A DNA stretch of 64,000 nucleotides, taken from the NCBI RefSeq assembly GCF_041245805.1, contig NZ_CP162490.1, positions 3,263,001-3,327,000 on the forward strand, written 5' to 3'. The DNA comes from Xanthomonas sp. DAR 34887 (GTDB taxonomy: Bacteria > Pseudomonadota > Gammaproteobacteria > Xanthomonadales > Xanthomonadaceae). A model generated the notes under the pieces. That model was given only the letters and a program-made list of their open reading frames with translations, ran no database searches and had not been told where the DNA came from. Below are positions 52,332 to 61,100 of this stretch, piece after piece. The position numbers were made by a program, and so were the translations under genes. Every line of letters begins with the position of its first letter. The first letter of the stretch is position 1.

Positions 52332-52486
52332 GGGCTGTCGCCTGCGGACAGCGGCTCTACGGTCGAGCGGCGAACATGCCCTCGGTTATTCCAAGCGCAT
52401 TCCCTGCCGCGCCTGCCTCTGCGCCACGGTTTTATCCACGACAAACCTGGGCGACACCAATGCCGCGCATAAAACCATCGCACATA

Positions 52487-52514
52487 AAAAAGGCCAGGGA
52501 ACCCTGGCCTTTTT
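52487..52514. terminator. Bidirectional rho-independent terminator between rnd and the H-NS gene
   Basis: Perfect 13-bp stem AAAAAGGCCAGGG / CCCTGGCCTTTTT with a 2-nt loop, and T-runs on both strands. It lies 8 nt beyond the stop of the minus-strand H-NS family gene. Confidence 0.93.
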
Positions 52515-52521
52515 CGACCGA

Positions 52522-52929
52522 TCAGTATTTGACCAGCGGGAACTTCAGATCCGGATGGCGCGCCTTCCATTCGTTGTAGGCGGCGGTGCCTTCCCATGCG
52601 GCGAACGCCTTCGGCGTGCGGCCGCGGCCGGACCAGGTCTCGCCGGTATGCGGCAGCTGGTACTTCGGCTTGACCTCGCTGCGGCCGCCGGCGGACTTGG
52701 CACTGGCAACCTTCGGCGCGGCGCTGCTGGTCACGTAGGCGGCGATCTCGTTGCGCTGCTTGGCGCTGAAGAACTCGGAGAACTGCTCGAGCAGCGACAG
52801 GATGTTGGCGTGCGCGGCGCTGGTCTCGCCTTCGCGCGCCTGCTTCTCCTGCTCTTCCAGCTTGCGCATTTCTTCCTGCAGCTTGGCCTTGGCTTCGGCG
52901 ATTTGTTGCAAGTTGCGAACTTCCGTCAT
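52522..52929 (-). CDS. H-NS family nucleoid-associated protein
   Basis: 135 aa. N-terminal oligomerisation coiled coil (about 1-65, LQEEMRKLEEQEKQAREG), linker, and the C-terminal AT-hook-like DNA-binding motif TWSGRGRTPKAF (about 98-109). Xanthomonas carries several such proteins that silence AT-rich DNA. The 290 bp upstream are relatively AT-rich near the start and probably hold its promoter. Confidence 0.93.
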   Translation of the reverse strand: MTEVRNLQQIAEAKAKLQEEMRKLEEQEKQAREGETSAAHANILSLLEQFSEFFSAKQRNEIAAYVTSSAAPKVASAKSAGGRSEVKPKYQLPHTGETWSGRGRTPKAFAAWEGTAAYNEWKARHPDLKFPLVKY

Positions 52930-53220
52930 TTTTTCAAAGACCCGTGGATAAAAGATTTGGAACGGACGGAATATTTCATCCGGAACGACGAAATCGTCTG
53001 GCGAGGATTTCGGCCCGCGATTATATCGACTCCGTCCGGCGGTTGCCTGGATACGGCACCGCATTCCTGACACTGGGCAAGACCGAAAGGAAACCGCAGA
53101 CGATCGCATGAGGCGGCCTGCCCTGCCGCCTCGCGCGGCAGCAGCGCCGCACCGTGGACGATGCGCCTCGCCCCCTCTTGGCACGCATGCCCCGGGCCAG
53201 TTAGACTATGCGTCTGATGT

Positions 53221-53296
<76 letters not shown>

Positions 53297-53308
53297 TTTG
53301 TTCAGACG

Positions 53309-53339
53309 AAAGCCCCGGAGGCGACTCCGGGGCTTTTTT
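53309..53339 (+). terminator. Terminator after tRNA-Ala
   Basis: 12-bp stem AAAGCCCCGGAG / CTCCGGGGCTTT with a GCGA loop, followed by a T-run. Confidence 0.92.
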
Positions 53340-53474
53340 GTGGGCCGCGTGCCGACATCGCCGGCGTCCGCCTGCCGCGCATGCGGCGGAAGTGGCATGG
53401 ATCTGCTGGCCTGGCCCCCTGCCTGCACAGGCGCGCGCCCGGCCGCCGAGGCGCGCGGCGGCCGACGCAACCGT

Positions 53475-53636
53475 TCAGTCCTGCTGTTCGCCCGACTTGG
53501 GGCCGCGCTCGTGCGCCTCGCGCAGTTTTTCGTCTTCCAGTCCCTGCCGCTGCTTGGCGGCGGCGTCCTGGGCGCGGTCCTGCTGACCCTCGCGGATGCC
53601 CTGCTTGTCGCTGTGCTGCTTGTCTTGGTTCGCCAT
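53475..53636 (-). CDS. Small hydrophilic protein, unknown function
   Basis: 53 aa: starts MANQDKQHSDKQGIREGQQD and ends GPKSGEQQD. It is rich in Gln, Asp, Lys and Glu with no hydrophobic segment, so it is probably disordered or helical, like small stress-induced hydrophilic proteins. A GAGATCCGG ribosome site lies 5 nt before the ATG. Codon use is typical of neighbouring genes. Confidence 0.72.
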   Translation of the reverse strand: MANQDKQHSDKQGIREGQQDRAQDAAAKQRQGLEDEKLREAHERGPKSGEQQD

Positions 53637-53690
53637 GTCCGGATCTCGCTGTGGCGGGCAGATGCCCTACCTCCACGACCCTAGCCGGTG

Positions 53691-53714
53691 CGCCGTGATG
53701 CGCGTATCACGGCG
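53691..53714. terminator. Hairpin after cheW
   Basis: 9-bp stem CGCCGTGAT / ATCACGGCG with a 6-nt loop, 15 nt beyond the cheW stop. There is no clear T-run. Confidence 0.4.
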
Positions 53715-53728
53715 AGCGCGCGGACCGC

Positions 53729-54244
53729 TCAGGCGGCCAGCGCTGGCGCGAGGATATCGGCATCGCCATCCATCGCCAGCACACGCCTGCGCTCCAGCAG
53801 GACCACCAGACGATCGTGCAGCTTGCCCACGCCCTGCATCAGTTCGCCGCGGATGCCGCAGCCGAACGAGGGCGCCGCCTCGATCTGCTGCGGCGAAATG
53901 TCCAGCACCTCGCTGACCGCATCGACCAGCAATCCGAACGCCTGGCCGGCGCTTTCGCCCTCCTGCGTCACGATCACCACGCAGCTGCGCCGGGTGACGG
54001 CGCTGGCCGCACGCCCGAGCCGCAACTGCAGGTCCACGATCGGCACCACCGCGCCGCGCAGGTTGATCACCCCGCGTACGCATGCCGGCATCGACGGGAC
54101 CGGCGTCGGCGCCCGGTACTCGATGATTTCCTTGATGCCCACGATGCTCAGGCCGAACAGCTCCTGGCCCAGATGGAAGGTCAGAAACTGCGATGGGTTC
54201 TGATCGTGCGCTTGCGCCGACGCGTCGAATGTCCCGTTCTGCAT
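53729..54244 (-). CDS. cheW: Chemotaxis coupling protein CheW
   Basis: 171 aa. CheW fold with FHLGQELFGLSIVGIKEI, the conserved RGVINLRGAVVPIVDL and a C-terminal segment ISPQQIEAAPSF. It links receptors to CheA. ATG 54244 has AGGTG 6 nt upstream; a GTG at 54253 is possible. It follows a receptor gene by 11 nt. Confidence 0.95.
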   Translation of the reverse strand: MQNGTFDASAQAHDQNPSQFLTFHLGQELFGLSIVGIKEIIEYRAPTPVPSMPACVRGVINLRGAVVPIVDLQLRLGRAASAVTRRSCVVIVTQEGESAGQAFGLLVDAVSEVLDISPQQIEAAPSFGCGIRGELMQGVGKLHDRLVVLLERRRVLAMDGDADILAPALAA

Positions 54245-54255
54245 CACGTTCACCT

Positions 54256-55929
54256 TTAGAAGTTGACGAAGTTCGCTTCGTCCGGCGATTCCACCATCGC
54301 GTAGGCCGCAGCCAACGGCCGCACCCGCGCCCTCTTGCTTTCGGCACGCGCGGGCCGCACCACGCCCGTGCGCGGCGGCCGCTCGGCGCTGCGCACGGGC
54401 AGCGCCTCGCTACGGCTCAAACGGAAGAACGCCATCGCCTGCTGCAACGACTCGGCCTGCGAACTCATCTGCTCGGCGGTCGCCGCCAGCTGCTCGGAAG
54501 CGGTGGCGTTCTGCTGCGTGGTCTGGCTCAGCTGCGACACCGCCAGATTGATCTGGGTCACGCCGGAAGACTGCTCCTGCGATGCGGAGGCGATCTCCTG
54601 CACCAGGTCCGAGGTCTTCTTGATGCTGGGCACGATGGTTTCCAGCAGGTTGCCGGCGCGGTCGGCCAGACTCACGCTGTTGGCCGCTACCTCGCCGATC
54701 TCCTGCGCGGCCACCTGGCTGCGCTCGGCCAGCTTGCGCACTTCCGCGGCGACCACCGCGAAGCCCTTGCCGTGCTCGCCGGCGCGTGCGGCCTCGATCG
54801 CCGCATTCAGCGCCAGCAGGTTGGTCTGGTAGGCGATGTCGTCGATGATGCCGATCTTCTGCGCGATCTGCTTCATCGCATGGGTCGAGGCCAGCACCGC
54901 CTCGCCTCCCTGCACGGCCTCCTTGGCCGCCTGCGCGGACATGCCTTCGGTGATCCGGGCGTTGTCGGTGTTCTGCGCGATCGACGCGGTCATCTGCTCC
55001 AGCGAGGCGCTGGTTTCCTCCACCCCGGCGGCCTGTTCGGTGGCGGCCTGGCTCAAGGTCAACGCGGTGGCGCTGACCTCCTCCGACGAACCGGCCAGCG
55101 ACTGCGCGCTGTTGTTGACATCGCCGACCACTTCCGCCAGCCGGTCGACCATCACCTGCAGCGCCACCATCGCGCTGCTGCTGTCGTTGGCGCGGGTCGG
55201 CACCTGCACGGTGAGATCGCCCTGCGCGATGCGCCTGGCCACTTCCATCACCGCGCCAGGTTCGCCGCCCAGTTCGGTCATCAGCGAACGCGTGATCAGG
55301 AATCCGATCACCACCGCACACAGCGCCGCCACCAGGCTACCGATGATCAGGGTGATGCTGGTGCGCTGCTGCAGCTGCTCGGCCTCGGCCGCACGCGCCG
55401 CCAGCAGGTCGCTCTCGGCCGCGCGCACTTCGGCCATCTTGTCGCGCATGGCATCCATATAGGCCTTGCCCTTGGACGAACGCACCGCGGCCGCCATCGC
55501 CTCCATCGTGGCCTTGCCGCCATTGACGTTGTGACGCAGGGCGATCTGCGGATGCACCGCCTGGCTCAGCCACTGCTCCTGCGTCTGCTTCAGTACATCA
55601 AGCCGCGACTGTTGCTTGGCATTGTCCGCGGTCAACTCGCGGGCTTTCTTCAGGTGCTGCTCGAACTCGGTCATGCCGGCCCGGTAGGGCTGCAGGAACT
55701 CGTCTTCGCCGGTCAGGGAGAATCCGCGGGTGCCGGTCTCGATGTTGATCAGGCTGCTGAGCGCGCCGTCCACCTCGGCAATCACCTTGTAGGTGTGCGT
55801 GTTCCAGTAGTTGGCCTGCGACAGCGCGGTGACGTTGTAGTACGCCACGGCCGCCAGCGCCAGAAGAATCAGCAGAACGACCGAAAACCCGCCGTAGAGC
55901 TTGGTCGATATCTTGATGTGTTTTATCAC
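54256..55929 (-). CDS. Methyl-accepting chemotaxis protein with CHASE3-like sensor
   Basis: 557 aa. Membrane segments at about 12-33 and 190-212; periplasmic CHASE3-type helical sensor between them (INIETGTRGFSLTGEDEFL); HAMP about 213-265; signalling domain with the hairpin tip region IDDIAYQTNLLALNAAIEAA. Start is GTG at 55929. No NWETF methyltransferase tether is present. It probably forms a unit with cheW. Confidence 0.94.
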   Translation of the reverse strand: MIKHIKISTKLYGGFSVVLLILLALAAVAYYNVTALSQANYWNTHTYKVIAEVDGALSSLINIETGTRGFSLTGEDEFLQPYRAGMTEFEQHLKKARELTADNAKQQSRLDVLKQTQEQWLSQAVHPQIALRHNVNGGKATMEAMAAAVRSSKGKAYMDAMRDKMAEVRAAESDLLAARAAEAEQLQQRTSITLIIGSLVAALCAVVIGFLITRSLMTELGGEPGAVMEVARRIAQGDLTVQVPTRANDSSSAMVALQVMVDRLAEVVGDVNNSAQSLAGSSEEVSATALTLSQAATEQAAGVEETSASLEQMTASIAQNTDNARITEGMSAQAAKEAVQGGEAVLASTHAMKQIAQKIGIIDDIAYQTNLLALNAAIEAARAGEHGKGFAVVAAEVRKLAERSQVAAQEIGEVAANSVSLADRAGNLLETIVPSIKKTSDLVQEIASASQEQSSGVTQINLAVSQLSQTTQQNATASEQLAATAEQMSSQAESLQQAMAFFRLSRSEALPVRSAERPPRTGVVRPARAESKRARVRPLAAAYAMVESPDEANFVNF

Positions 55930-56003
55930 GGCACTCTCTCAGGAATGGGATGCGCGTTGGGACGAAGGACGCTGAGCGCGCTGCGGCATCGCAGCGCGAG
56001 GTA

Positions 56004-57671
56004 TCAGGCGTGGCCCAGTAGCGCTTCGCTGCGGTCAAGTTTTGCGCTGCCCGGCCTACGTGCCGCGACCGTGCGATCGCGTGCCGCCTGGCGCGCGCGC
56101 GGGTAACGCGCCGCGATCTCCGCATCGGCGTCGGCCGCGTACACGGTGCCCACCCGCGGCTGCCCGGAGAGCCGGAAGAAGGCCATGCTGTCCTGCAACT
56201 GGCTGGCTTGCGAGCTCATTTCTTCGGCGGTGGCCGCCAACTCCTCGGACGCGGTCGCGTTCTGCTGCGTGGTCTGGCTCAGCTGCACCACTGCCGAATT
56301 GATCTGCGCCACGCCGGAGGACTGCTCCTGCGACGCCGCGGCGATCTCCTGCACCAGGTCCGAGGTCTTCTTGATGTTGGGCATGATGGTTTCCAGCAGG
56401 CGCCCAGCCTTCTCCGCCAGCTCGACGCTGGAGCCAGCGACCTCGCCGATTTCCTGCGCCGCCACCTGGCTGCGCTCGGCCAGCTTGCGCACTTCCGCGG
56501 CGACCACGGCGAAGCCCTTGCCGTGCTCGCCGGCGCGCGCGGCCTCGATCGCGGCGTTGAGCGCAAGCAGGTTGGTCTGGTAGGCGATGTCGTCGATGAT
56601 GCTGATCTTCTGTGCGATCTGCTTCATCGCCGCCACGGTGGCCACCACCGCCGAGCCGCCCTCCAGCGTTTCCCGCGCCGCCTGCGCCGCCATGCCGTCG
56701 GTGATCCGTGCGTTGTCGGTGTTCTGCCCGATCGAGGCGGTCATTTGCTCCAGCGACGCGCTGGTCTCCTCCACGCCGGCCGCCTGCTCGGTCGAGGCCT
56801 GGCTCAGCGACTGCGCGGTCGCGCTCACTTCCTCCGAAGCGCCGGCCAACGTCTGCGCGCTGGCGTTGACCTCGCCGACCACCTGCTGCAGCCTCTCGAC
56901 CATGCGCCGCATCGCCATCAGCAACTGCCCCGCCTCGTCCTTGGACGTGGTTTCGATCAGCATGCTCAGGTCGCCCTCGGCCAGCGCATTGGCCACGTCC
57001 ACTGCCTTGCCGATTGGCTTGGTCACGCTGCGGCTGATGAAGAAGCCCAGACCCACTCCGAGCAACACGCCGGCCACGATGATGGCCGTCAGTACCTTGG
57101 TTCCATTGGTATAGATCGCATTGGTTTCGGCACTCGCGGCCGCCGCGTTGGCTTCCTTCATCTTGGCCAGCCCGGTCATCAGCTCGTCGACGTCGTCAGA
57201 GGCGCTGCGCGAGGCGGCAGACAATGCGATGAGTTCCGGATTGGCGTCCTGCAGCGGCTGCTGCGTCGCTTTCTCCAGGAACGCGCCGCGGCGCGCCAGG
57301 TACACCTTCCACGCTTCGTCGAAGCGCGCCATCGCCGCCTTGCCCTCAGGGTTGTCCATCGAGGCGCGCGCCTTGGTCATGTAGTCGACCATCGTCGCGG
57401 TGTACTTGTCGATGCTGGCAAGGTGCTTGGCGCGCTCTTCCTGCGTAGTGGCTAGTTGCAGGTTGGCGCGGGCGCGGCCGGCATAGATCAGGTTGATATT
57501 GGCTTCCTTGATGTTGGACAGGCCGACCAGCTCGCGTTCGTACAGCAGCGTGGCGTAGTCGTTGATGTGCCCGGAATTGCGGATACCGATCGCGCCGATG
57601 CACGCGCCGATGGCGGCCACGATCAGGAACGCGCAGGTCAGCCTGATGCCAATTTTCATATTGCCCAACAT
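56004..57671 (-). CDS. Methyl-accepting chemotaxis protein with four-helix-bundle sensor
   Basis: 555 aa. First membrane segment at about 8-28 (LTCAFLIVAAIGACIGAIG), a 4HB-type periplasmic sensor, a second segment near 190-210, HAMP, and a signalling domain almost identical to that of the neighbouring receptor from IDDIAYQTNLLALNAA onward. I chose ATG 57671 (MLGNMKIG); ATG 57659 is also possible. Only 74 nt separate it from the next receptor. Confidence 0.94.
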   Translation of the reverse strand: MLGNMKIGIRLTCAFLIVAAIGACIGAIGIRNSGHINDYATLLYERELVGLSNIKEANINLIYAGRARANLQLATTQEERAKHLASIDKYTATMVDYMTKARASMDNPEGKAAMARFDEAWKVYLARRGAFLEKATQQPLQDANPELIALSAASRSASDDVDELMTGLAKMKEANAAAASAETNAIYTNGTKVLTAIIVAGVLLGVGLGFFISRSVTKPIGKAVDVANALAEGDLSMLIETTSKDEAGQLLMAMRRMVERLQQVVGEVNASAQTLAGASEEVSATAQSLSQASTEQAAGVEETSASLEQMTASIGQNTDNARITDGMAAQAARETLEGGSAVVATVAAMKQIAQKISIIDDIAYQTNLLALNAAIEAARAGEHGKGFAVVAAEVRKLAERSQVAAQEIGEVAGSSVELAEKAGRLLETIMPNIKKTSDLVQEIAAASQEQSSGVAQINSAVVQLSQTTQQNATASEELAATAEEMSSQASQLQDSMAFFRLSGQPRVGTVYAADADAEIAARYPRARQAARDRTVAARRPGSAKLDRSEALLGHA

Positions 57672-58154
57672 GATCTCTACCCCGATTGTTTGGTAACGAC
57701 CGCGCCACCACGACGCGTCCGGACGTCCTTCCCGCTGCACCACATGGATCGGGAACGATGGCGACGGTGTATGCGATGCACCTGGGATGACCCGAGGCGG
57801 TGCTGCACTGGCCCGTTGCTTGAGGGCTATCGGCACCCCGGCAAATCGTCTTTAATCGGTGCCATGTCTGCAGAATTCGGCACACAACAACGCACCCGTG
57901 CCCCGTTGATGAATACGAGCCAAGCCTTTTCGCAGCGACGTTTTAGCGCTACCACGGGAGGCCCGCCAGGTTGCGCGTCGCATGCAGCAGTTGTTCTGCG
58001 CGGCGAATTCAACTCATTTGTACGCGCAAGGGAACTGAGATGGGAACCTAGATTATTTGTAGACAAGATGTGAAATTTGCACACGTCCGAGCGCTGGCGC
58101 GTTGCTTTCTGAATGTTCTTGGTAGCTGAACAGGCAGTTGAGACCAGATTTGTG
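57672..58154. other. Gene-free, relatively AT-rich stretch upstream of the chemoreceptor genes
   Basis: 483 bp between lhr and the receptor start. It contains a candidate sigma-28 promoter (57827-57854) and, at 58068-58082, the palindrome TGTGAAATTTGCACA. I see no convincing gene. Base composition drops clearly below the flanking genes from about 57840 to 58150. Confidence 0.6.
57827..57854 (-). promoter_or_regulatory. Candidate sigma-28 (FliA) promoter for the chemoreceptor operon
   Basis: Minus strand: TAAA (57851-57854), 16 nt, GCCGATAG (57827-57834). The consensus is TAAA-N15-GCCGATAA, so spacing is one base long and one base differs. It is about 155 nt from the start codon. Confidence 0.5.
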
Positions 58155-61100
58155 TTAGCGCAGACCGGCGAGCATCGCGGCGATGGCCTCGCGCGTCCCT
58201 GGGCCGGTCGATTCGAGCAACCGCTGCCGCGCCGCGGCGGCATCGGTGGCGCTCAGGTCCTGCAACAGTTCGAAGCGCTCGGCCACCCAGGTCGCCATCG
58301 GCAGGCCATCGCGGTACAGCACCCGCGCACCAGGCACGCGCGGCACCCGGGCGCCCGGCAATACGCTGCCGAGCAGGTTCGCCGGATCGGCCGCGGCCAC
58401 GCATAGCCAGGCGCCGTCGTGCGGCTGGCGGCGGATCTGACGCAACAGGGCGATCGCCTCGGGCAGCGCGAACTGCTCGCCGGACAGCCCGCTGATGAAG
58501 CGCCCGCCGCGGATCTCGCCGCGCGCCTCCAGGCGTTGATAGACGCGCAGCAACTCGCGCCACGGCGGCAGCCACGCCGCCTCGCGCTCGAGCAGGCGCC
58601 AGCAGATGACGCCGTAGCGGCGCAGCAGGGTCCGCGCCAGGTGTTCGAGCGCCTCGCCGCGCGCCACGGCGTCGCCGGCATCCGCGGCGCCGCGCAGCAA
58701 CGCCCAGCGTCCCGCATCCTGGATGCCGTACAGCGGCACCCGGCGCCGGCGCCGCGACAGCGCCGAGGGACGCTTGGAGGCCGGTACCAGCAACGCGCGC
58801 AGGCCTGCGTAGCTGTCGCAGTGGATGCGGCCTGCCGCAACCAGTTCGGCCAGCGCTTCTTCCAATTCGGTGGACAGCAGCCGCGTCGCATCGGCGATCT
58901 CGTCGAAGAACGAAGCGCCATGCGTCCCCAGGTAATCGGCGACCTTCTGCGCGCGCGAACCCAGCGCGCCCGACTCGGCCGCCGGCGCCAGTCGCGCCCA
59001 CTGCGCGGCGCTGCGCCGCGGCAGCAGCAGGATCGGCGTGCTGCGCAGCGAGCCCGTGCCGCCAGCACCGCCCGCGCTGGCCGCTGTCGGGCGCAGGCGC
59101 GTCCACAGCGTGCGGCCGGCGCTGCACAGTTCGTCCAGCCAGGCCGGCGCGTAGTCGCGCACCCGCGCCGGCAACAGGTCGGCCTCCCACAGCGCCGCCG
59201 GCGCCTCGAAGCCCTCCAGTTGCGCCAGCACGCTGGCCAGCGCTTCCGCGCCGGCGACCCGGCCTTCGCCATCCAGGTGCTGCCAGCGGAACAGGAAGCG
59301 CGCGTAGTCGCGCGGCGCCACCGGTTCGATCTCGCGGCGCAGCCGGCCCAGCGTGTAGCGATGGATGCGCGCCAGCAGGTGGCGCTCGCACCATTCGTCG
59401 GCGCTGGCCTCGGCGGTGAAGCGGCCGGGCAGGAGGTAGCCGTCCTGCTGCAACGCCAGCAGCGCCGCCTGCACCTCGCGCAGCGGCATCTGCAGCGGCG
59501 CCGCCAGCGCCGCCGCGGTCACCGGCCCCAGCGCCGACAGGCGCGCGCGCAGCAGCTCGCGCAGCGCGTGGTCGCGCTGCCAGTCGTCGATCGCGTAGCC
59601 CTGCGGCACGGCGATGCGCGGCTGCGCGGCGGCCTGCGGATACAGCGGCGCGATCAGCGCCAGCGCTTCGGCCGCGACCCACAGCCCGATGCCGTCACCG
59701 TCGCCGCCCAGCTGCAAGCGGGTGGCCCGCGCATCGGCAGCCAGCTCGGCCAGCCAGTTCGACCACGCCGGCTGTGCGGCGGCCTCGCCGTCGCTCAGCA
59801 CGCCGAGCGCGACCAGCGCCTCGTGCATCTCGTCGCGGCTGCGCGGCTGCGGCCAGGCTTCCTCGCGCACCGCGGCGATCGCCTCCGGATCGAGCCGGCC
59901 GAGGTCGTCGGCGCTGTCCGGATCCTGATAGCGGCGGCTGTGCACGGCCTGGGTGCGACGCTCTTCCAGCGGCGCATCGTCGAGGAACGCGTACGGCCGC
60001 GCGTCCAGCGCCTCGGCCGCCAGCGGCGAGGGCGCCGCCAGATCGCGCGCCAGCACGCGCACGCTGCCGTCCTCGATGCCGCGCAGCAGCTGCAGCCAGC
60101 CGTCGCTGTCCATCGCCTCGTGCAGGCAATCGTGCAACGTCTGCGCAACCAGCGGGTGCTCGGGGATCTCGCGCTCGCCGACCAGGTTCTCGGCGCAGGC
60201 GACCTGGTCCGGGAACACGGTGGCCAGCAGGTCTTCCGACTTCATCCGCTGCAGCTGCGGGGCGACCTTGCGCCCGCCGGTGAAGCGCGGCAGGGCCAGC
60301 GCGTTGGTGGCGTTCCAGCGCCAGCGCACGCCGAACAGCGGCGCGTCCAGCAAGGCCTGCACCAGCACGTCCAGCGCCGAGGACGCATGCAGGTAACGCG
60401 CGACCTCGTCCAACGCGAAGCTGTGCCGGGTCGACAGCGACAGCACGATCGCGTCCTCGGTGGCCGCGGCCTGCAGTTCGAAATTGAAGGTGCGGCAGAA
60501 GCGCTTGCGCAGGGCCAGGCCCCAGGCGCGATTGATGCGGCTGCCGTACACGCTGTGGATCACCAGTTGGGTGCCGCCACTGTCGTCGAAGAAGCGCTCC
60601 AGCACGATGCAGCGCTGCGTGGGCAGCGCGCCCAACGCGGTACGTGCGCGGCCCAGGTAGTCCACCAGTTGCTGCGCAGCGGCGGCGTCCAGCGCCTGTT
60701 CCTCCTGCAGCCAGGCCAGCGCCTGCGCCGCACCGCCCTGCTCCAGGCAGCGCTCCAGCTCCGCGCGCAGCCGCGACACGCCGGCCGAGAGTTCATCGCT
60801 GCGCCCAGGCGCCTCGCCGAGCCAGAACGGGATGTTCGGCGGCGCACCACGCGCGTCCTCCACCCGCACCCTGCCCGGCTCCACGCGCAGGATGCGATAG
60901 CTGGCATTGCCGAGCTGGAATACGTCGCCGCTGAGGCTCTCCACCGCGAAGTCTTCGTTGACCGTGCCGATGGTCTCCGCCTGCGGCTCCAGCAACACGC
61001 TGTAGTCGCCGGTCTCGGGAATGGTGCCGCCGGAGGTCAGCGCCGCCATGCGCGCGCCGCGGCGCTCGCGCACGCGGCGATGCACCGCGTCGCGATGCAG

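Noticed and set aside
57869..57882. TGCAGAATTCGGCA resembling the shared operator
   Set aside because: There is no CAAGACG at 20 nt on either side and the gene is a chemoreceptor; taken as chance.
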